Origin: Streptomyces sp. S3(2020)
GTDB taxonomy: Bacteria; Actinomycetota; Actinomycetes; Streptomycetales; Streptomycetaceae
Assembly (NCBI RefSeq): GCF_013044505.1
Contig: NZ_JABERD010000048.1
Location: forward strand, 1 to 54,160
Length of the DNA stretch: 54,160 nt
Direction: 5' to 3'
The notes beneath the pieces are model-generated. The model made no database searches, was not told where the DNA came from, and saw only the letters and a program-made list of their open reading frames with translations. Positions 7,002 through 15,094 of this stretch are shown here, one piece after another. Both the position numbers and the translations under genes were made by a program. Numbering within the stretch: the stretch's first letter is position 1; the number at the start of each line of letters is the position of its first letter.

Positions 7002-9344
7002 ATGTGGACCTACGTGATCCCCCGGAGCACGACGCTCTACGAGGCGGTGCTCACCGAGATCAGGGGCCGCCGTGCGGCCGTGCTGAGCTTCCGGCTCAAC
7101 CAGTTCGACCACCGGCCGCGCCGCGTCCTGCTGATTGAGGAGGAACGGGTCACGGAGGATCAGCCCCTGCCGTTCGTCTGGGGCTTCTCGCACGGGTCGC
7201 ACGCGTCTCCTGGATCGCCGCCCGGCCCCCCGGTCCTGAAGGTTGTCGCCGCGCCGGGGGCCTCTGTACAACTCGACGGGTTCCCCGACGCCTGGACCCC
7301 CGGACCCGGAATGCCGGACCTGCACCTGTACCGGGTGCAGCATCCCGAAGTACTGCCCCGCCTGGCCTCCGACATCCCCTCGACGCACCTGGTCGGCACA
7401 TACGAAGTGGCCAAGTACACGGTCATGGGGACGCTACCGGGCGCCACCCCGGAGGATCCGCCCCGGCCCTACTCGATGGCGCTCGACCAGAGCCGACGCT
7501 TCGTCGTACGACACGATCTGAACGGCACCGTGATCCACCACATGGACACCGGCGACGAGTGGACCATCACCGTGCCCGCGCTGTCCCGGGACCCCCAGGC
7601 CGCGCTCGACGCCAAGGCCCGCTACACCTTCGAGATCGACCTCGACGCCCAGCCACGGCCCGTGCTTCGGCTCGTCACCACACCAGGTGTCACGGTCACC
7701 CTCATGTCGCCGTCCTGGCCGCCGTTGTTCCGGTACCCGGGCGAAGAACGGCCCGCGCCGCCGCCCCTCACGTACTCCTGGGAACGCTGGGAGGTCGACC
7801 GCATCCGTGACGTGCCGCCCCTGGGCGCGCCGCTCGAACCGGGCGCGGGGTGGCGCGCCGGCTCCGTGGATCTCCCGGCGGAGCTGCGGACGCAGATCCT
7901 CGCGGCGCAGCTGGCGTTCGACGTCACGATCGGATTCGTACCGGTCCTGGGCGACGTGGTCGACATTGCGGAACTGCTGTACGGAGTGACCGCCGGCCGC
8001 GACAAATGGGGTAGGCGTCTCGACGCCAAGGACCTGGCGTTGCTCGGCGTCGGCGCCGTACTGCCCTTCGTCGGCGGCGCGGCCCTCAAGGGCGCGCGCC
8101 GCCTGGTGCGTCATTTCGCCGAGCACGCCGACGACGCGGCCGACCTGGCCCGGCGCGTCCGCGAGGCCGGCCTCAGCGCCGAGGACTACGCGGTGATCTC
8201 GAAGATCCAGGCCATGGTGAAGGCCGGAAAGCGGCCACCGCACGAAATGTGGAAGCAGGCTGTCGCCATCCTGGACCGCATCCCTGGCTCCGAGCCTTCC
8301 ATCGCGACGCTGCTCAACGCGAACGGCAGCGGCTTCGCGCACGTGCAACTCCAGGAAGCGTATGAGCGTTACGCCGCCAGACAGGGCCGCAAGAAGAGGC
8401 CGAAGCAGGACCCCGTGGAGTGGGCCCGCAGCGTCACCCACGGCGAGGCCAGAGACCTCTTCGTCACACTGCTCGGAAAGGACTACGCGAAGCTCCGTGC
8501 CGTCGGACAGGCGCCTCCGCTGAACCTCCTCGACATCCCCCGCCCCGACGGCTACACCGACGAACTGCTTCAGGCCCACCTTGACCTCGTACGGAAACAC
8601 CCCCGGCTGTGGGAGCGCCTGGGCAAACTGCTGGCCGAGGGACCGGACGAGGGCGCGGCGAGCATCGGACTGCTGCGTCGAAAGGTGTCGGCGGGCCGCT
8701 TCCGCATCCTCAAAGGGAATGTGGCGGAGATCTTCTCTGAGGCCATCCAGCACACCGAACTCAAGCGAATCGCTCAGTCGGACAGGAAATACAGGAGCGC
8801 TGTGCTCGTCAGCGGAGTCAAGATCCGCCTGAAGGACGGCAAGGAACTGTCAGCGGCCAAGCTGTTCTCGGACAACATCATCGTTGTGAAGCACGGCAAC
8901 CGCGTCCAGATCCTCGCGGTCTTCGAGGTCAAGTCGGGCTTCAAGGGCGGGGAAGAAGTCGCCGAACAGATCTTCGAGTGGATCGAGGGGCGACTCACGG
9001 ACGGCAGCCAGATCGTCTTCCCGAAGGGCACCAAGTTCACCTCGGCCAAGGGACGGAGCTGGACCACCCGGAGCGAGATCGCCTACACGTGGAACCCCGA
9101 GAACCCCGACGTTCCCACGATCACCGGCCTGGCGGGCGCCGGTCACCGCCACCTGATCACCGCGCGCGGTGCCTCGGCGCTCGGCGTCGACTCGGGCACG
9201 CGGACGTCGTCGAGAGTGACGACCCACCAACTAGACCAGACATCAGTCCAGTTGGACTTCCTGTGCGCCGAGGTCCTGCTCGACCGGACGGCCCTGTCCC
9301 TGCCCTTGCCCAAGGGGCCCCTGGTACCGCCCGCGGCGCATTGA
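7002..9344 (+). CDS. multidomain effector with pretoxin-like region and PD-(D/E)XK nuclease-like domain
   Basis: The predicted protein has 780 residues. Residues 1-290 form a beta-rich, proline-containing region without a signal peptide. Residues ~300-370 (FDVTIGFVPVLGDVVDIAELLYG, then a second Gly/Val-rich hydrophobic helix) look like the pretoxin segments found before polymorphic toxin tips. Residues ~380-560 are helical. Residues ~565-720 resemble a PD-(D/E)XK nuclease: Glu576 in a leading helix (KGNVAEIFSEAI), Asp624 (LFSDNIIVV), Glu642 and Lys644 (AVFEVKSGF), and a following Gln656 helix. It is therefore likely the DNA-cutting effector of the operon. It follows the Trypco1-like gene after 19 bases. 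The domain call rests on motif reading only, and no immunity gene is visible next to it. Confidence 0.72.
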   Translation: MWTYVIPRSTTLYEAVLTEIRGRRAAVLSFRLNQFDHRPRRVLLIEEERVTEDQPLPFVWGFSHGSHASPGSPPGPPVLKVVAAPGASVQLDGFPDAWTPGPGMPDLHLYRVQHPEVLPRLASDIPSTHLVGTYEVAKYTVMGTLPGATPEDPPRPYSMALDQSRRFVVRHDLNGTVIHHMDTGDEWTITVPALSRDPQAALDAKARYTFEIDLDAQPRPVLRLVTTPGVTVTLMSPSWPPLFRYPGEERPAPPPLTYSWERWEVDRIRDVPPLGAPLEPGAGWRAGSVDLPAELRTQILAAQLAFDVTIGFVPVLGDVVDIAELLYGVTAGRDKWGRRLDAKDLALLGVGAVLPFVGGAALKGARRLVRHFAEHADDAADLARRVREAGLSAEDYAVISKIQAMVKAGKRPPHEMWKQAVAILDRIPGSEPSIATLLNANGSGFAHVQLQEAYERYAARQGRKKRPKQDPVEWARSVTHGEARDLFVTLLGKDYAKLRAVGQAPPLNLLDIPRPDGYTDELLQAHLDLVRKHPRLWERLGKLLAEGPDEGAASIGLLRRKVSAGRFRILKGNVAEIFSEAIQHTELKRIAQSDRKYRSAVLVSGVKIRLKDGKELSAAKLFSDNIIVVKHGNRVQILAVFEVKSGFKGGEEVAEQIFEWIEGRLTDGSQIVFPKGTKFTSAKGRSWTTRSEIAYTWNPENPDVPTITGLAGAGHRHLITARGASALGVDSGTRTSSRVTTHQLDQTSVQLDFLCAEVLLDRTALSLPLPKGPLVPPAAH

Positions 9345-9350
9345 CCGGGG

Positions 9351-9826
9351 CCCGTTCTGTGCCGCACCGCGGCCCGGCTCATCGTGCGGCGCGTGAAGCG
9401 CCTCAACCCCAAGAACGTTCCTCAGGGCCAGGCCGAGCTGTTCGGTGTCTGGCGCCACCACGTCATCTTCACCGACAGCCGTTTCACCCTCGTCCAGGCC
9501 GAGCCGATGCACCGCGAGCACGCCGTCGTGGAACAGGTCTTCGCCGACCTGGAGGACTCCGCGCTCGGCCACCTGCCCTCGGGTAAGTTCACCGCGAACG
9601 CCGCCTGGCCGCCACCGCCTACAACCTCACCCGGGCCGCCGGACACCTTGCCTCCACCTTCCACGCCAGGGCACGCACCGGCGCCATTCGCCGCCACCTG
9701 ATCAACATCCCGGCCCGGATCGCCACCGGCGCCCGCCGCGCCACCCTGCACCTGCCGCAACGCTGGCGCTGGGAAGCCGACTTCACCGACCTGTGGACGA
9801 CCACCGGACAGCGCATGACCACCTGA
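9351..9826 (+). pseudogene. IS1380-family transposase, C-terminal fragment with frameshift
   Basis: The frame from about 9351 encodes the C-terminal part of an IS1380 transposase (FTLVQAEPMHREHAVVEQV, then LEDSALGHLPSGKFTANAAW). The reading frame then shifts near 9605. It continues as LTRAAGHLASTFHARARTGA through LPQRWRWEADFTDLWTTT to a TGA at 9826, the usual end of this family. A few codons are missing at the shift. The element end probably lies in the following ~140 bases (GATCAGCATTCACGCGGTGG region). The N-terminal piece is on the opposite strand at 2832-3206. Confidence 0.8.
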
Positions 9827-10074
9827 CCCACGCCACCGCACCGACGGCCCGCGACCAAGGAAGACTTCGGAGACCCCGCACCGGACGGTCACCCGTCGCA
9901 ACGCGCTGCCCGCACCCGAAAAGCCACCGGAACCCTGCCCGAGATCGAAGATCAGCATTCACGCGGTGGATCGAGGGTCAAGTGAGGCGCGCAAGTGTAC
10001 GGAGGCCGGGACAGCGGGGCGCTGATTCTCATCTGTGTTGTCCCTGCTACGACTTGATCTGGTCAACTTGTCCC

Positions 10075-10863
10075 ATGTCCGTGGACCAGTCCAGGGTTGT
10101 CGAGGTCATGTCCGTTGCCTTCGGGTCCGGCTTCCGTGTCGCCCCACGCCTGGTGCTGACCTCTGGGCATGTCACCGGGCCCGTCAGTGACCGGTCTGTA
10201 CGGCTGCGCTTCCTCGACGATGACACGGTCGTCGAGGGCCGAGTGGTGTGGCAGCGTGACGACTCCTGGCTCGATGCGGCGCTCATCGAACTGGACGGTG
10301 CGGAACCGGCCCCGCGGCCGCCCGTCCGGTTCGGACGGTTCACTGGCAGTTCCCGACGGGCGGACTGCGAGATCTGGGGTTTCCCGCGAGGCCTGAGGCG
10401 CCCCTTCCGCGAGGTCGTCCAGCTGGCCGGGACAGTCAACCCTGGCACGTTGGGCATCGGCCGCAGGCACCAGGTCACCCTGTCCGACGCCGTGCCCCGC
10501 AAAGGGGTAGAAGCGGACCGGTCCCCGTGGCAGGGAGTCTCCGGCGGCCCCGTCTTCAGTGACGACGGTCTGCTGATCGGGATTGTCGAACACGACCCGG
10601 TGGAGTACGACTCCGATGTCCTGGAAGCCGTCCCACTGGCCGAACTCATCCGTGACGCAGGGTTCCGCGAGACGGTTGAGCGACACCTTGACGGCCCGCT
10701 CCGACTGGAGTCGGTCGAGTTGGCTGGGCTGCTGGCACAGCCGGTTCCACGGCCCCTGAACTCACCCGGCTTCCTGATCCGGGCCGAAACGGAGGCCGTG
10801 CGGTTCCGCGGCCGGACCGGGATCCTGGACGACCTCACCGCGTGGTGCACGATGTCCGCATAA
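10075..10863 (+). CDS. trypsin-like serine protease domain, C-terminally truncated (lost NTPase partner domain)
   Basis: The predicted 262-residue protein shows a complete chymotrypsin-fold triad: His32 (VLTSGHVTG), Asp67 (SWLDAALIEL) and Ser156 (GVSGGPVF). After the protease (~1-200) comes a linker and VRFRGRTGILDDLTAWC, which matches the FxGRxxxLxxLxxW entry into AAA/STAND NTPase domains. The frame then ends at once (CTMSA, TAA 10863), so the NTPase and any repeats are missing. Such protease-NTPase fusions are known from conflict systems and co-occur with the Trypco domains seen at 6659. The gene abuts a fragment read from the other strand, so the truncation is probably a deletion junction near 10846. 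The protease half may still be made. Confidence 0.8.
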   Translation: MSVDQSRVVEVMSVAFGSGFRVAPRLVLTSGHVTGPVSDRSVRLRFLDDDTVVEGRVVWQRDDSWLDAALIELDGAEPAPRPPVRFGRFTGSSRRADCEIWGFPRGLRRPFREVVQLAGTVNPGTLGIGRRHQVTLSDAVPRKGVEADRSPWQGVSGGPVFSDDGLLIGIVEHDPVEYDSDVLEAVPLAELIRDAGFRETVERHLDGPLRLESVELAGLLAQPVPRPLNSPGFLIRAETEAVRFRGRTGILDDLTAWCTMSA

Positions 10864-11042
10864 CCAGGCGACAGCACATCCACGCCCAACGCCGCCGACC
10901 ACGACGGCACCAGACGCACCCCCACCGGCGAGCCGACCTCGAACCGGTCCGCCTCCACCGCAGGTGCCTCGGCCTCGCCCTCCGGCTCCGTACCCGTATC
11001 CGGACCGGCTACCGCATCGTCCCCGGACAGGATCTCGCTCAT
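10850..11042 (-). pseudogene. 5' fragment of an unknown gene fused tail-to-tail to the truncated protease gene
   Basis: From ATG 11042, preceded by GGGAGACG, the reverse strand codes about 64 residues with an acidic Glu/Pro/Ala-rich N-terminus and then FEVGSPVGVRLVPSWSAALG. Codon use is typical of the host. The frame then runs into the antisense of the protease gene, so the genuine part ends at about 10850. I do not recognise the family. The piece marks the far side of the breakpoint that removed the NTPase half of the protease gene. Confidence 0.4.
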
Positions 11043-11149
11043 CGTCTCCCGAGTGTTCTCTGTCAAGTTCAACTTGTTGGCAGCAGGCCTGCCGTCCTGG
11101 AGCCCAGCCTGCTCGTGCACACCAAGGTGCGATTGCTCTCATCGGGGGG

Positions 11150-11225
11150 TTGAACACGACCCAGAGAATGTCTTAGCATCATTGTCTAAAGATGGAATAT
11201 AAGTCCAACATAGGAAGAGGCGACC
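11150..11225 (+). promoter_or_regulatory. AT-rich promoter/operator region of the DauR-type operon
   Basis: This short AT-rich stretch, unusual in the surrounding GC-rich DNA, precedes the regulator gene. It contains an imperfect dyad, TCTTAG near 11172 and CTAAAGA about nine bases on, which could be an operator. A clear ribosome binding site (GGAAGAGG) sits about six bases before ATG 11226. Autoregulation by the encoded regulator is a reasonable inference. Confidence 0.4.
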
Positions 11226-11912
11226 ATGGGGCATCCTGTGGCTGGTGGGCCGCAAGACGACCGCAGTGGCTCCGTGGCCGTTGATGCGGCCGAGGGCGAT
11301 GAGCACCTCATCCGGGAGGCGGAGAAGATCGCTGTGGCGTTGGGCCGCATGTTTCCTGGGCTGTGTGAGGTGGTGCTGCACGACCTGAGGGATCCGCAGC
11401 AGGCGATTCGGGTGATCGAGAACAACCTTTCCGGCCGGGAGGTCGGGGATTCGGCCACGGAGCTGGGCCTGGCCCGCATCGCGGATCCGCAGTACCCGAG
11501 TGTGATCCAGAACTACCCCAACCAGTTTCCCGACGGTCGGCCGGTGAAGAGCACGTCGATCGGCATCAAGAACCGCGCGGGCCAGTACATCGCGGCCCTG
11601 TGTCTGAACCTCGACGTGTCCGTCTTGTCGCCGGTGACGCTGGTGTTGTCGAACCTCGTGGCCACCGATGTCGAGCACCGTGAGCATCCGCTGGAGAACT
11701 TGCGGGACCGCAACGTGCGCGAGCTGCGCCGAACGGTGGAGACACTGGCCGCAGAGCGCGGCGCCACCCCCCGGTCGCTGAGTCGGGACGACAAGAAGGC
11801 GCTCGTGCGGCAGTTGCAGGGCGAGGGCTACTTCGACCGGCGTGACGCCGCGCAGACCATCGCGGACCTGCTCGGCGTGTCCCGGGCCACCGTCTACAAC
11901 TACGCCAAGTAA
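11226..11912 (+). CDS. YheO/DauR-type transcriptional regulator (PAS-like plus helix-turn-helix)
   Basis: The predicted protein has 228 residues. Residues ~30-140 match the YheO-like PAS domain (FPGLCEVVLHDLRDPQQAI, VKSTSIGIKNRAGQYIAALC). Residues ~165-228 match the DauR-type helix-turn-helix (GYFDRRDAAQTIADLLGVSR then ATVYNYAK). DauR controls D-arginine catabolism in Pseudomonas, and relatives sit beside amino-acid racemase, dehydratase or reductase genes. Here it starts an operon with an ornithine cyclodeaminase-family protein and a D-amino-acid PLP enzyme, so it probably senses a D-amino acid or hydroxyamino acid and controls both. Confidence 0.88.
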   Translation: MGHPVAGGPQDDRSGSVAVDAAEGDEHLIREAEKIAVALGRMFPGLCEVVLHDLRDPQQAIRVIENNLSGREVGDSATELGLARIADPQYPSVIQNYPNQFPDGRPVKSTSIGIKNRAGQYIAALCLNLDVSVLSPVTLVLSNLVATDVEHREHPLENLRDRNVRELRRTVETLAAERGATPRSLSRDDKKALVRQLQGEGYFDRRDAAQTIADLLGVSRATVYNYAK

Positions 11913-11923
11913 AGGGGCAGTAC

Positions 11924-12931
11924 ATGACCGACACCGGACCGGCCGCACACTCCGCACCTGCTTCTCCGCCCAGTTCCGGCCCGCTGTTGGACGCAGAGCG
12001 TGGCCTGCTGTTCGTCGCGGAGGAGCAGACGGCTGTGCTCGTGGACGAGGAGCTGGCTCTGGAAGCGGCACGCACGGCTTTCGCCGCGACGGTGGAGGGC
12101 GTGGTCTTCCCTTCTCTGGCCGTGCACGGCTCTGATCCGCGCAACCAGTTCACGCTCAAGCCGTCCGCGTCCGCGACGCATGCCGGGGTGAAGATCGGCA
12201 CCTACTGGCCGGACAACCTGAAATGCGGGCTGCCACGTCACCACTCCACTTTGTTGCTGTTCGACCAAAGGATCGGCCGGATCGCCGCCGTCCTGGAGCT
12301 CGGTGCCGCGAACGCCTACCGGACCGCCGCGGCCGATGCGCTCGCCGTCGACCTGCTCGCCCCCACCGACGCCGCCGCCCTTGCCATCTTCGGCACCGGC
12401 CATCAGGCAGCCTATGAGGCGCGGGCCGTCGCCCGGGTCCGGCCGATCGGTGAGATCCTGGTCGTGGGACGTGACAAGGGCCGTGCTGCGCTCATGGCTG
12501 CCGCGCTCACCGCAGAGGGACGCACAGCACGTGTGGCCGGTGCCGAGGAAGCCTGCGCGAGCGCCGACGTGATCGTCACCGCCACCACCACACGGGCCGA
12601 AGACCCACCCCTGTTCGAGGCCGACTGGGTCCGCCCCGGCACGCACCTGTCCTGCATGGGAGCTGACGCCCCCGGAAAGCGGGAGCTGCCACCCGCCCTG
12701 TTCGCCCGCGCACGGGTCTTCTGCGACCTGCCCGAGCAGGCACGCCGCATGGGCGAAAGCCAGCACGCACCTGAGGACACCGTCCTCATCCCGCTCGGCG
12801 AGGTCCTTACCCAGCGCGCAAAAGGGCGTACCGATGACCGTGACATCACGGTCTTCGACAGCTCCGGAATCGGACTGCAGGACCTGTACCTGGCTCTGGC
12901 CCTCCTGAAGAAGATGGACATCTTCCTGTGA
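11924..12931 (+). CDS. ornithine cyclodeaminase/mu-crystallin family NAD(P)-dependent protein
   Basis: This 335-residue protein has the family layout: an N-terminal dimerisation/substrate region with Lys90 (HAGVKIGTYWP), and a Rossmann domain starting AIFGTGHQAAYE (residues 155-166). The second half includes the familiar DVIVTATTTR segment and a GADAPGKRELP motif. Members include ornithine cyclodeaminase, alanine dehydrogenase, ketimine reductase and iminosuccinate reductase (BhcD of the beta-hydroxyaspartate cycle). The 4-base overlap with the following D-threonine-aldolase-like gene makes an imine-reducing or amino-acid-forming role more likely than ornithine cyclisation. The substrate cannot be read from the sequence. 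Confidence 0.87.
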   Translation: MTDTGPAAHSAPASPPSSGPLLDAERGLLFVAEEQTAVLVDEELALEAARTAFAATVEGVVFPSLAVHGSDPRNQFTLKPSASATHAGVKIGTYWPDNLKCGLPRHHSTLLLFDQRIGRIAAVLELGAANAYRTAAADALAVDLLAPTDAAALAIFGTGHQAAYEARAVARVRPIGEILVVGRDKGRAALMAAALTAEGRTARVAGAEEACASADVIVTATTTRAEDPPLFEADWVRPGTHLSCMGADAPGKRELPPALFARARVFCDLPEQARRMGESQHAPEDTVLIPLGEVLTQRAKGRTDDRDITVFDSSGIGLQDLYLALALLKKMDIFL

Positions 12932-14094
12932 CCACCACCCCCGCCCCCGCCGCGCAGACCCTGAATGATCCGGACACCCCGTTCGCCGTCGTCGACGTGC
13001 ACAAGAGCCTGCGCAACATCGAGCGCTTGCAGGCCAGGGCCAACCAGCTCGGGGTCGCCCTGCGCCCTCACATGAAGACAGCCAAGAGCCTCGACGCCGC
13101 AGCGCTCCTGAACGACGGCAACACGTGTCCCGTCACCGTCTCCACCCTCGCCGAGGCCGAGGCGTTCGCCGACGGCGGCTACACCGACATCACCTACGCC
13201 GTCGGCATCGATCCCCACAAGCTCCCCCGCGTCATCGCTCTCCTGCGCCGCGGCGTCACCTTGCGGGTCCTGCTGGACAGCACCGAGCAGGCCGTCTTCG
13301 TCGCGGAAGCCTCCCGCCAGGCCGGCCTGCCCATCCCGGCCCAGATCGAGATCGACTGCGATGGCCACCGCGGTGGTCTCAAGCCCGACGACCCCACCCT
13401 CACCGAGATCGGCCGCATCCTGCACGACGCGGCCTGCCTCGACGGCGTGCTCACCCACGCAGGCGAGTCGTACTTCGCCTACAGCGCCGAAGAACAGCGC
13501 TTGGCCGCGCAGAGCGAACGCGACATCGCGGTTGCCGCAGCTGAACGTCTCCGTGCGGCCGATCTGCCCGTGGCCTGCGTCAGCGCAGGCTCCACCCCCA
13601 CTGCTCACGCGGCCGAGGACCTCACAGGGGTCACTGAACTGCGGGCCGGTAACTACATGTTCTTCGACCTGGTGATGGCCGGCCTCGACGTCTGCCAGGT
13701 GCAGGACCTCGCCCTGTCGGTGGTCGTCACCGTCATCGGCCACCGCCCCGAGTACGGGTGGATCGTCACCGACGGCGGCTGGATGGCCATGTCCCGCGAC
13801 CGCGGCACCGCTGTCCAGGCCCAGGACCAGGGTTACGGTCTTGTCACCGACCTGGCGGGCCACCTCATTCCGAACCTGGTCATGACAGCCGCGAGCCAGG
13901 AGCACGGCACCCTCACCGTCCGCGACGGCACCGACCTGCCCGACCTGCCGGTCGGCACCCGGCTGCGCATCCTGCCCAACCACGCCTGCGCCACCGCCGC
14001 CCAGCACCACGGCTACCACGTCGTCGACAGCAGCAAGGGCACGGAGCCCGCCCCGGTGATCCATGCGCGCTGGACCCGCATCACCGGCTGGTGA
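12928..14094 (+). CDS. DSD1-family PLP enzyme (D-threonine aldolase / D-hydroxyaspartate dehydratase-like)
   Basis: The predicted 388-residue protein starts with an alanine-racemase-type barrel carrying the PLP lysine in RPHMKTAK (Lys50), and keeps HAGESYF, AGSTPT and GNYMFFD motifs. The C-terminal beta domain contains NHACATAAQHH, with the His/Cys metal ligands of D-serine dehydratase and D-threonine aldolase. The family cleaves or dehydrates D-3-hydroxy amino acids. It is coupled (ATGA-type overlap 12928-12931) to the reductase-like gene. That pairing recalls the beta-hydroxyaspartate aldolase plus iminosuccinate reductase of glyoxylate assimilation, but no aminotransferase or dehydratase gene is present. 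D-threonine aldolase, D-serine dehydratase and hydroxyaspartate dehydratase/aldolase all remain possible. Confidence 0.86.
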   Translation: MTTTPAPAAQTLNDPDTPFAVVDVHKSLRNIERLQARANQLGVALRPHMKTAKSLDAAALLNDGNTCPVTVSTLAEAEAFADGGYTDITYAVGIDPHKLPRVIALLRRGVTLRVLLDSTEQAVFVAEASRQAGLPIPAQIEIDCDGHRGGLKPDDPTLTEIGRILHDAACLDGVLTHAGESYFAYSAEEQRLAAQSERDIAVAAAERLRAADLPVACVSAGSTPTAHAAEDLTGVTELRAGNYMFFDLVMAGLDVCQVQDLALSVVVTVIGHRPEYGWIVTDGGWMAMSRDRGTAVQAQDQGYGLVTDLAGHLIPNLVMTAASQEHGTLTVRDGTDLPDLPVGTRLRILPNHACATAAQHHGYHVVDSSKGTEPAPVIHARWTRITGW

Positions 14095-14370
14095 GCTGCC
14101 CCGGGCCCCTCCCTCTTCACCTCAAGGATCCGCCAGGACCGCCGTGTCGCTTCGAGGCGTACGCGCACGCGGACGAGGCGACGATCCTGCGCGCCGGACC
14201 CCGGCCGAGGCGAAGGCCGCCGCGAGGTGTGCCTGCGGCAGCTGACCCGGCCGCTCTTACCCGACCGCGTTCCCGGCGCCGGAGGCGATCAGCAGTCCAA
14301 GGAGGGCGAGGACCATCCGCGCGGTGAGGTAGGTGAAGGCGGCTGTGGGTGAGATTGCGGAAGTGGACGA

Positions 14371-14819
14371 TCACATGAGGCCGGACGGCAGCGGGTGTGT
14401 GGTGTCTCCGGTGCGGGATTGCGTGGGCAGCATGCGGAGGACGCCGGTGCGGTCGGCGAGCTGCTGGCGCAGCAGACGGTTCTCCGTCATCGACTGGTTC
14501 AGGGCGCCGACCAGCGCCTCGACGTCGGTCTTCAGCCGGGCGATCTCTTCGGCGTCGGCGGCCCACAGCTCTTTGAGCTTGCGGACCTGCTGGCGCAGCC
14601 GCTTCTCGCTGGCCGGCGTCTGGCCGCGGGCCCGGACCTGGTCGTAGAAGGCGTTCTTCAGATCCGGATGGCGCCGGGTGAGCGCGTTGCGGGGCACCTG
14701 TGCCTCCGCCGCGCGCGACGATGGTCAGTGCCCCGTTGGAGTATTCCGGCCGGCCGGCCGCCCAGGATGCGGTCCATCGCCATCTGGATGCCATCGCGTT
14801 CATCGGGGGCGGGGCTCAT
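14371..14819 (-). pseudogene. tnpC-like accessory gene of an integrase transposon, frameshifted
   Basis: The start ATG 14819 overlaps the stop of the integrase fragment upstream (ATGA). Reading needs two frame changes: MSPAPDERDGIQMAMDRILG, then RPEYSNGALTIVA, then a final frame that runs to TGA 14371 and contains RRHPDLKNAFYDQVRARG and a Leu/Glu coiled coil (LKTDVEALVGALNQSMTENR). This resembles the small DUF6262-like third protein that accompanies two tyrosine recombinases in actinobacterial transposons. The shifts make it non-functional. Confidence 0.65.
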
Positions 14820-15094
14820 GTGGTTGGCTCCTGGGCGTTGATGCGGTCGTGGACGTGGCGGTCGGCCAGCGCGCGTAGCTGTCCGGCGCGCTGGCACAGC
14901 CGGTCGGCGAGCGGGCCGGGCAGTGTCTCGGAGGAGGCCTGCCTCTCCAAGGTCTGGGCGTGCTGGAGGAGTTGGTCGGCGTGGTGGTCGGTGCGTGCGA
15001 TGTTCGCGCAGGTCGGCTGGCAGCGGTCCAGCCGCGGGGCGTCGGCGACGTCCAGGCGGTGGTACAGGGCCCGGTCGCGGTTGTAGACGCACAT
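14816..15094 (-). pseudogene. site-specific integrase (tnpB-like), C-terminal fragment
   Basis: About 90 residues (CVYNRDRALYHRLD, CQPTCANIARTDHHADQLLQ, then LADRLCQRAGQLRALADRHV) match the C-terminal tail of tyrosine-recombinase-type transposon integrases, with the CxxxC and HxxH-like residues of that tail. The fragment is broken at its 5' side exactly where IS630 begins (15095). The missing catalytic half is not found on the far side of IS630, so more than a simple insertion happened. It overlaps the tnpC-like gene by four bases, as in intact transposons. Confidence 0.65.

Noticed and set aside
7434..8753. 439-codon reverse-strand frame over the effector gene
   Set aside because: It is antisense of the nuclease gene; repeated Arg/Val/Gly and no ribosome binding site.
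12412..14064. 550-codon reverse-strand frame over the D-amino-acid operon
   Set aside because: It lies opposite two clear enzymes with intact motifs; the composition is typical of antisense.
11924..14094. Complete beta-hydroxyaspartate cycle operon
   Set aside because: Only aldolase-like and reductase-like genes are present; the aminotransferase and dehydratase are missing and the regulator is of a different type.
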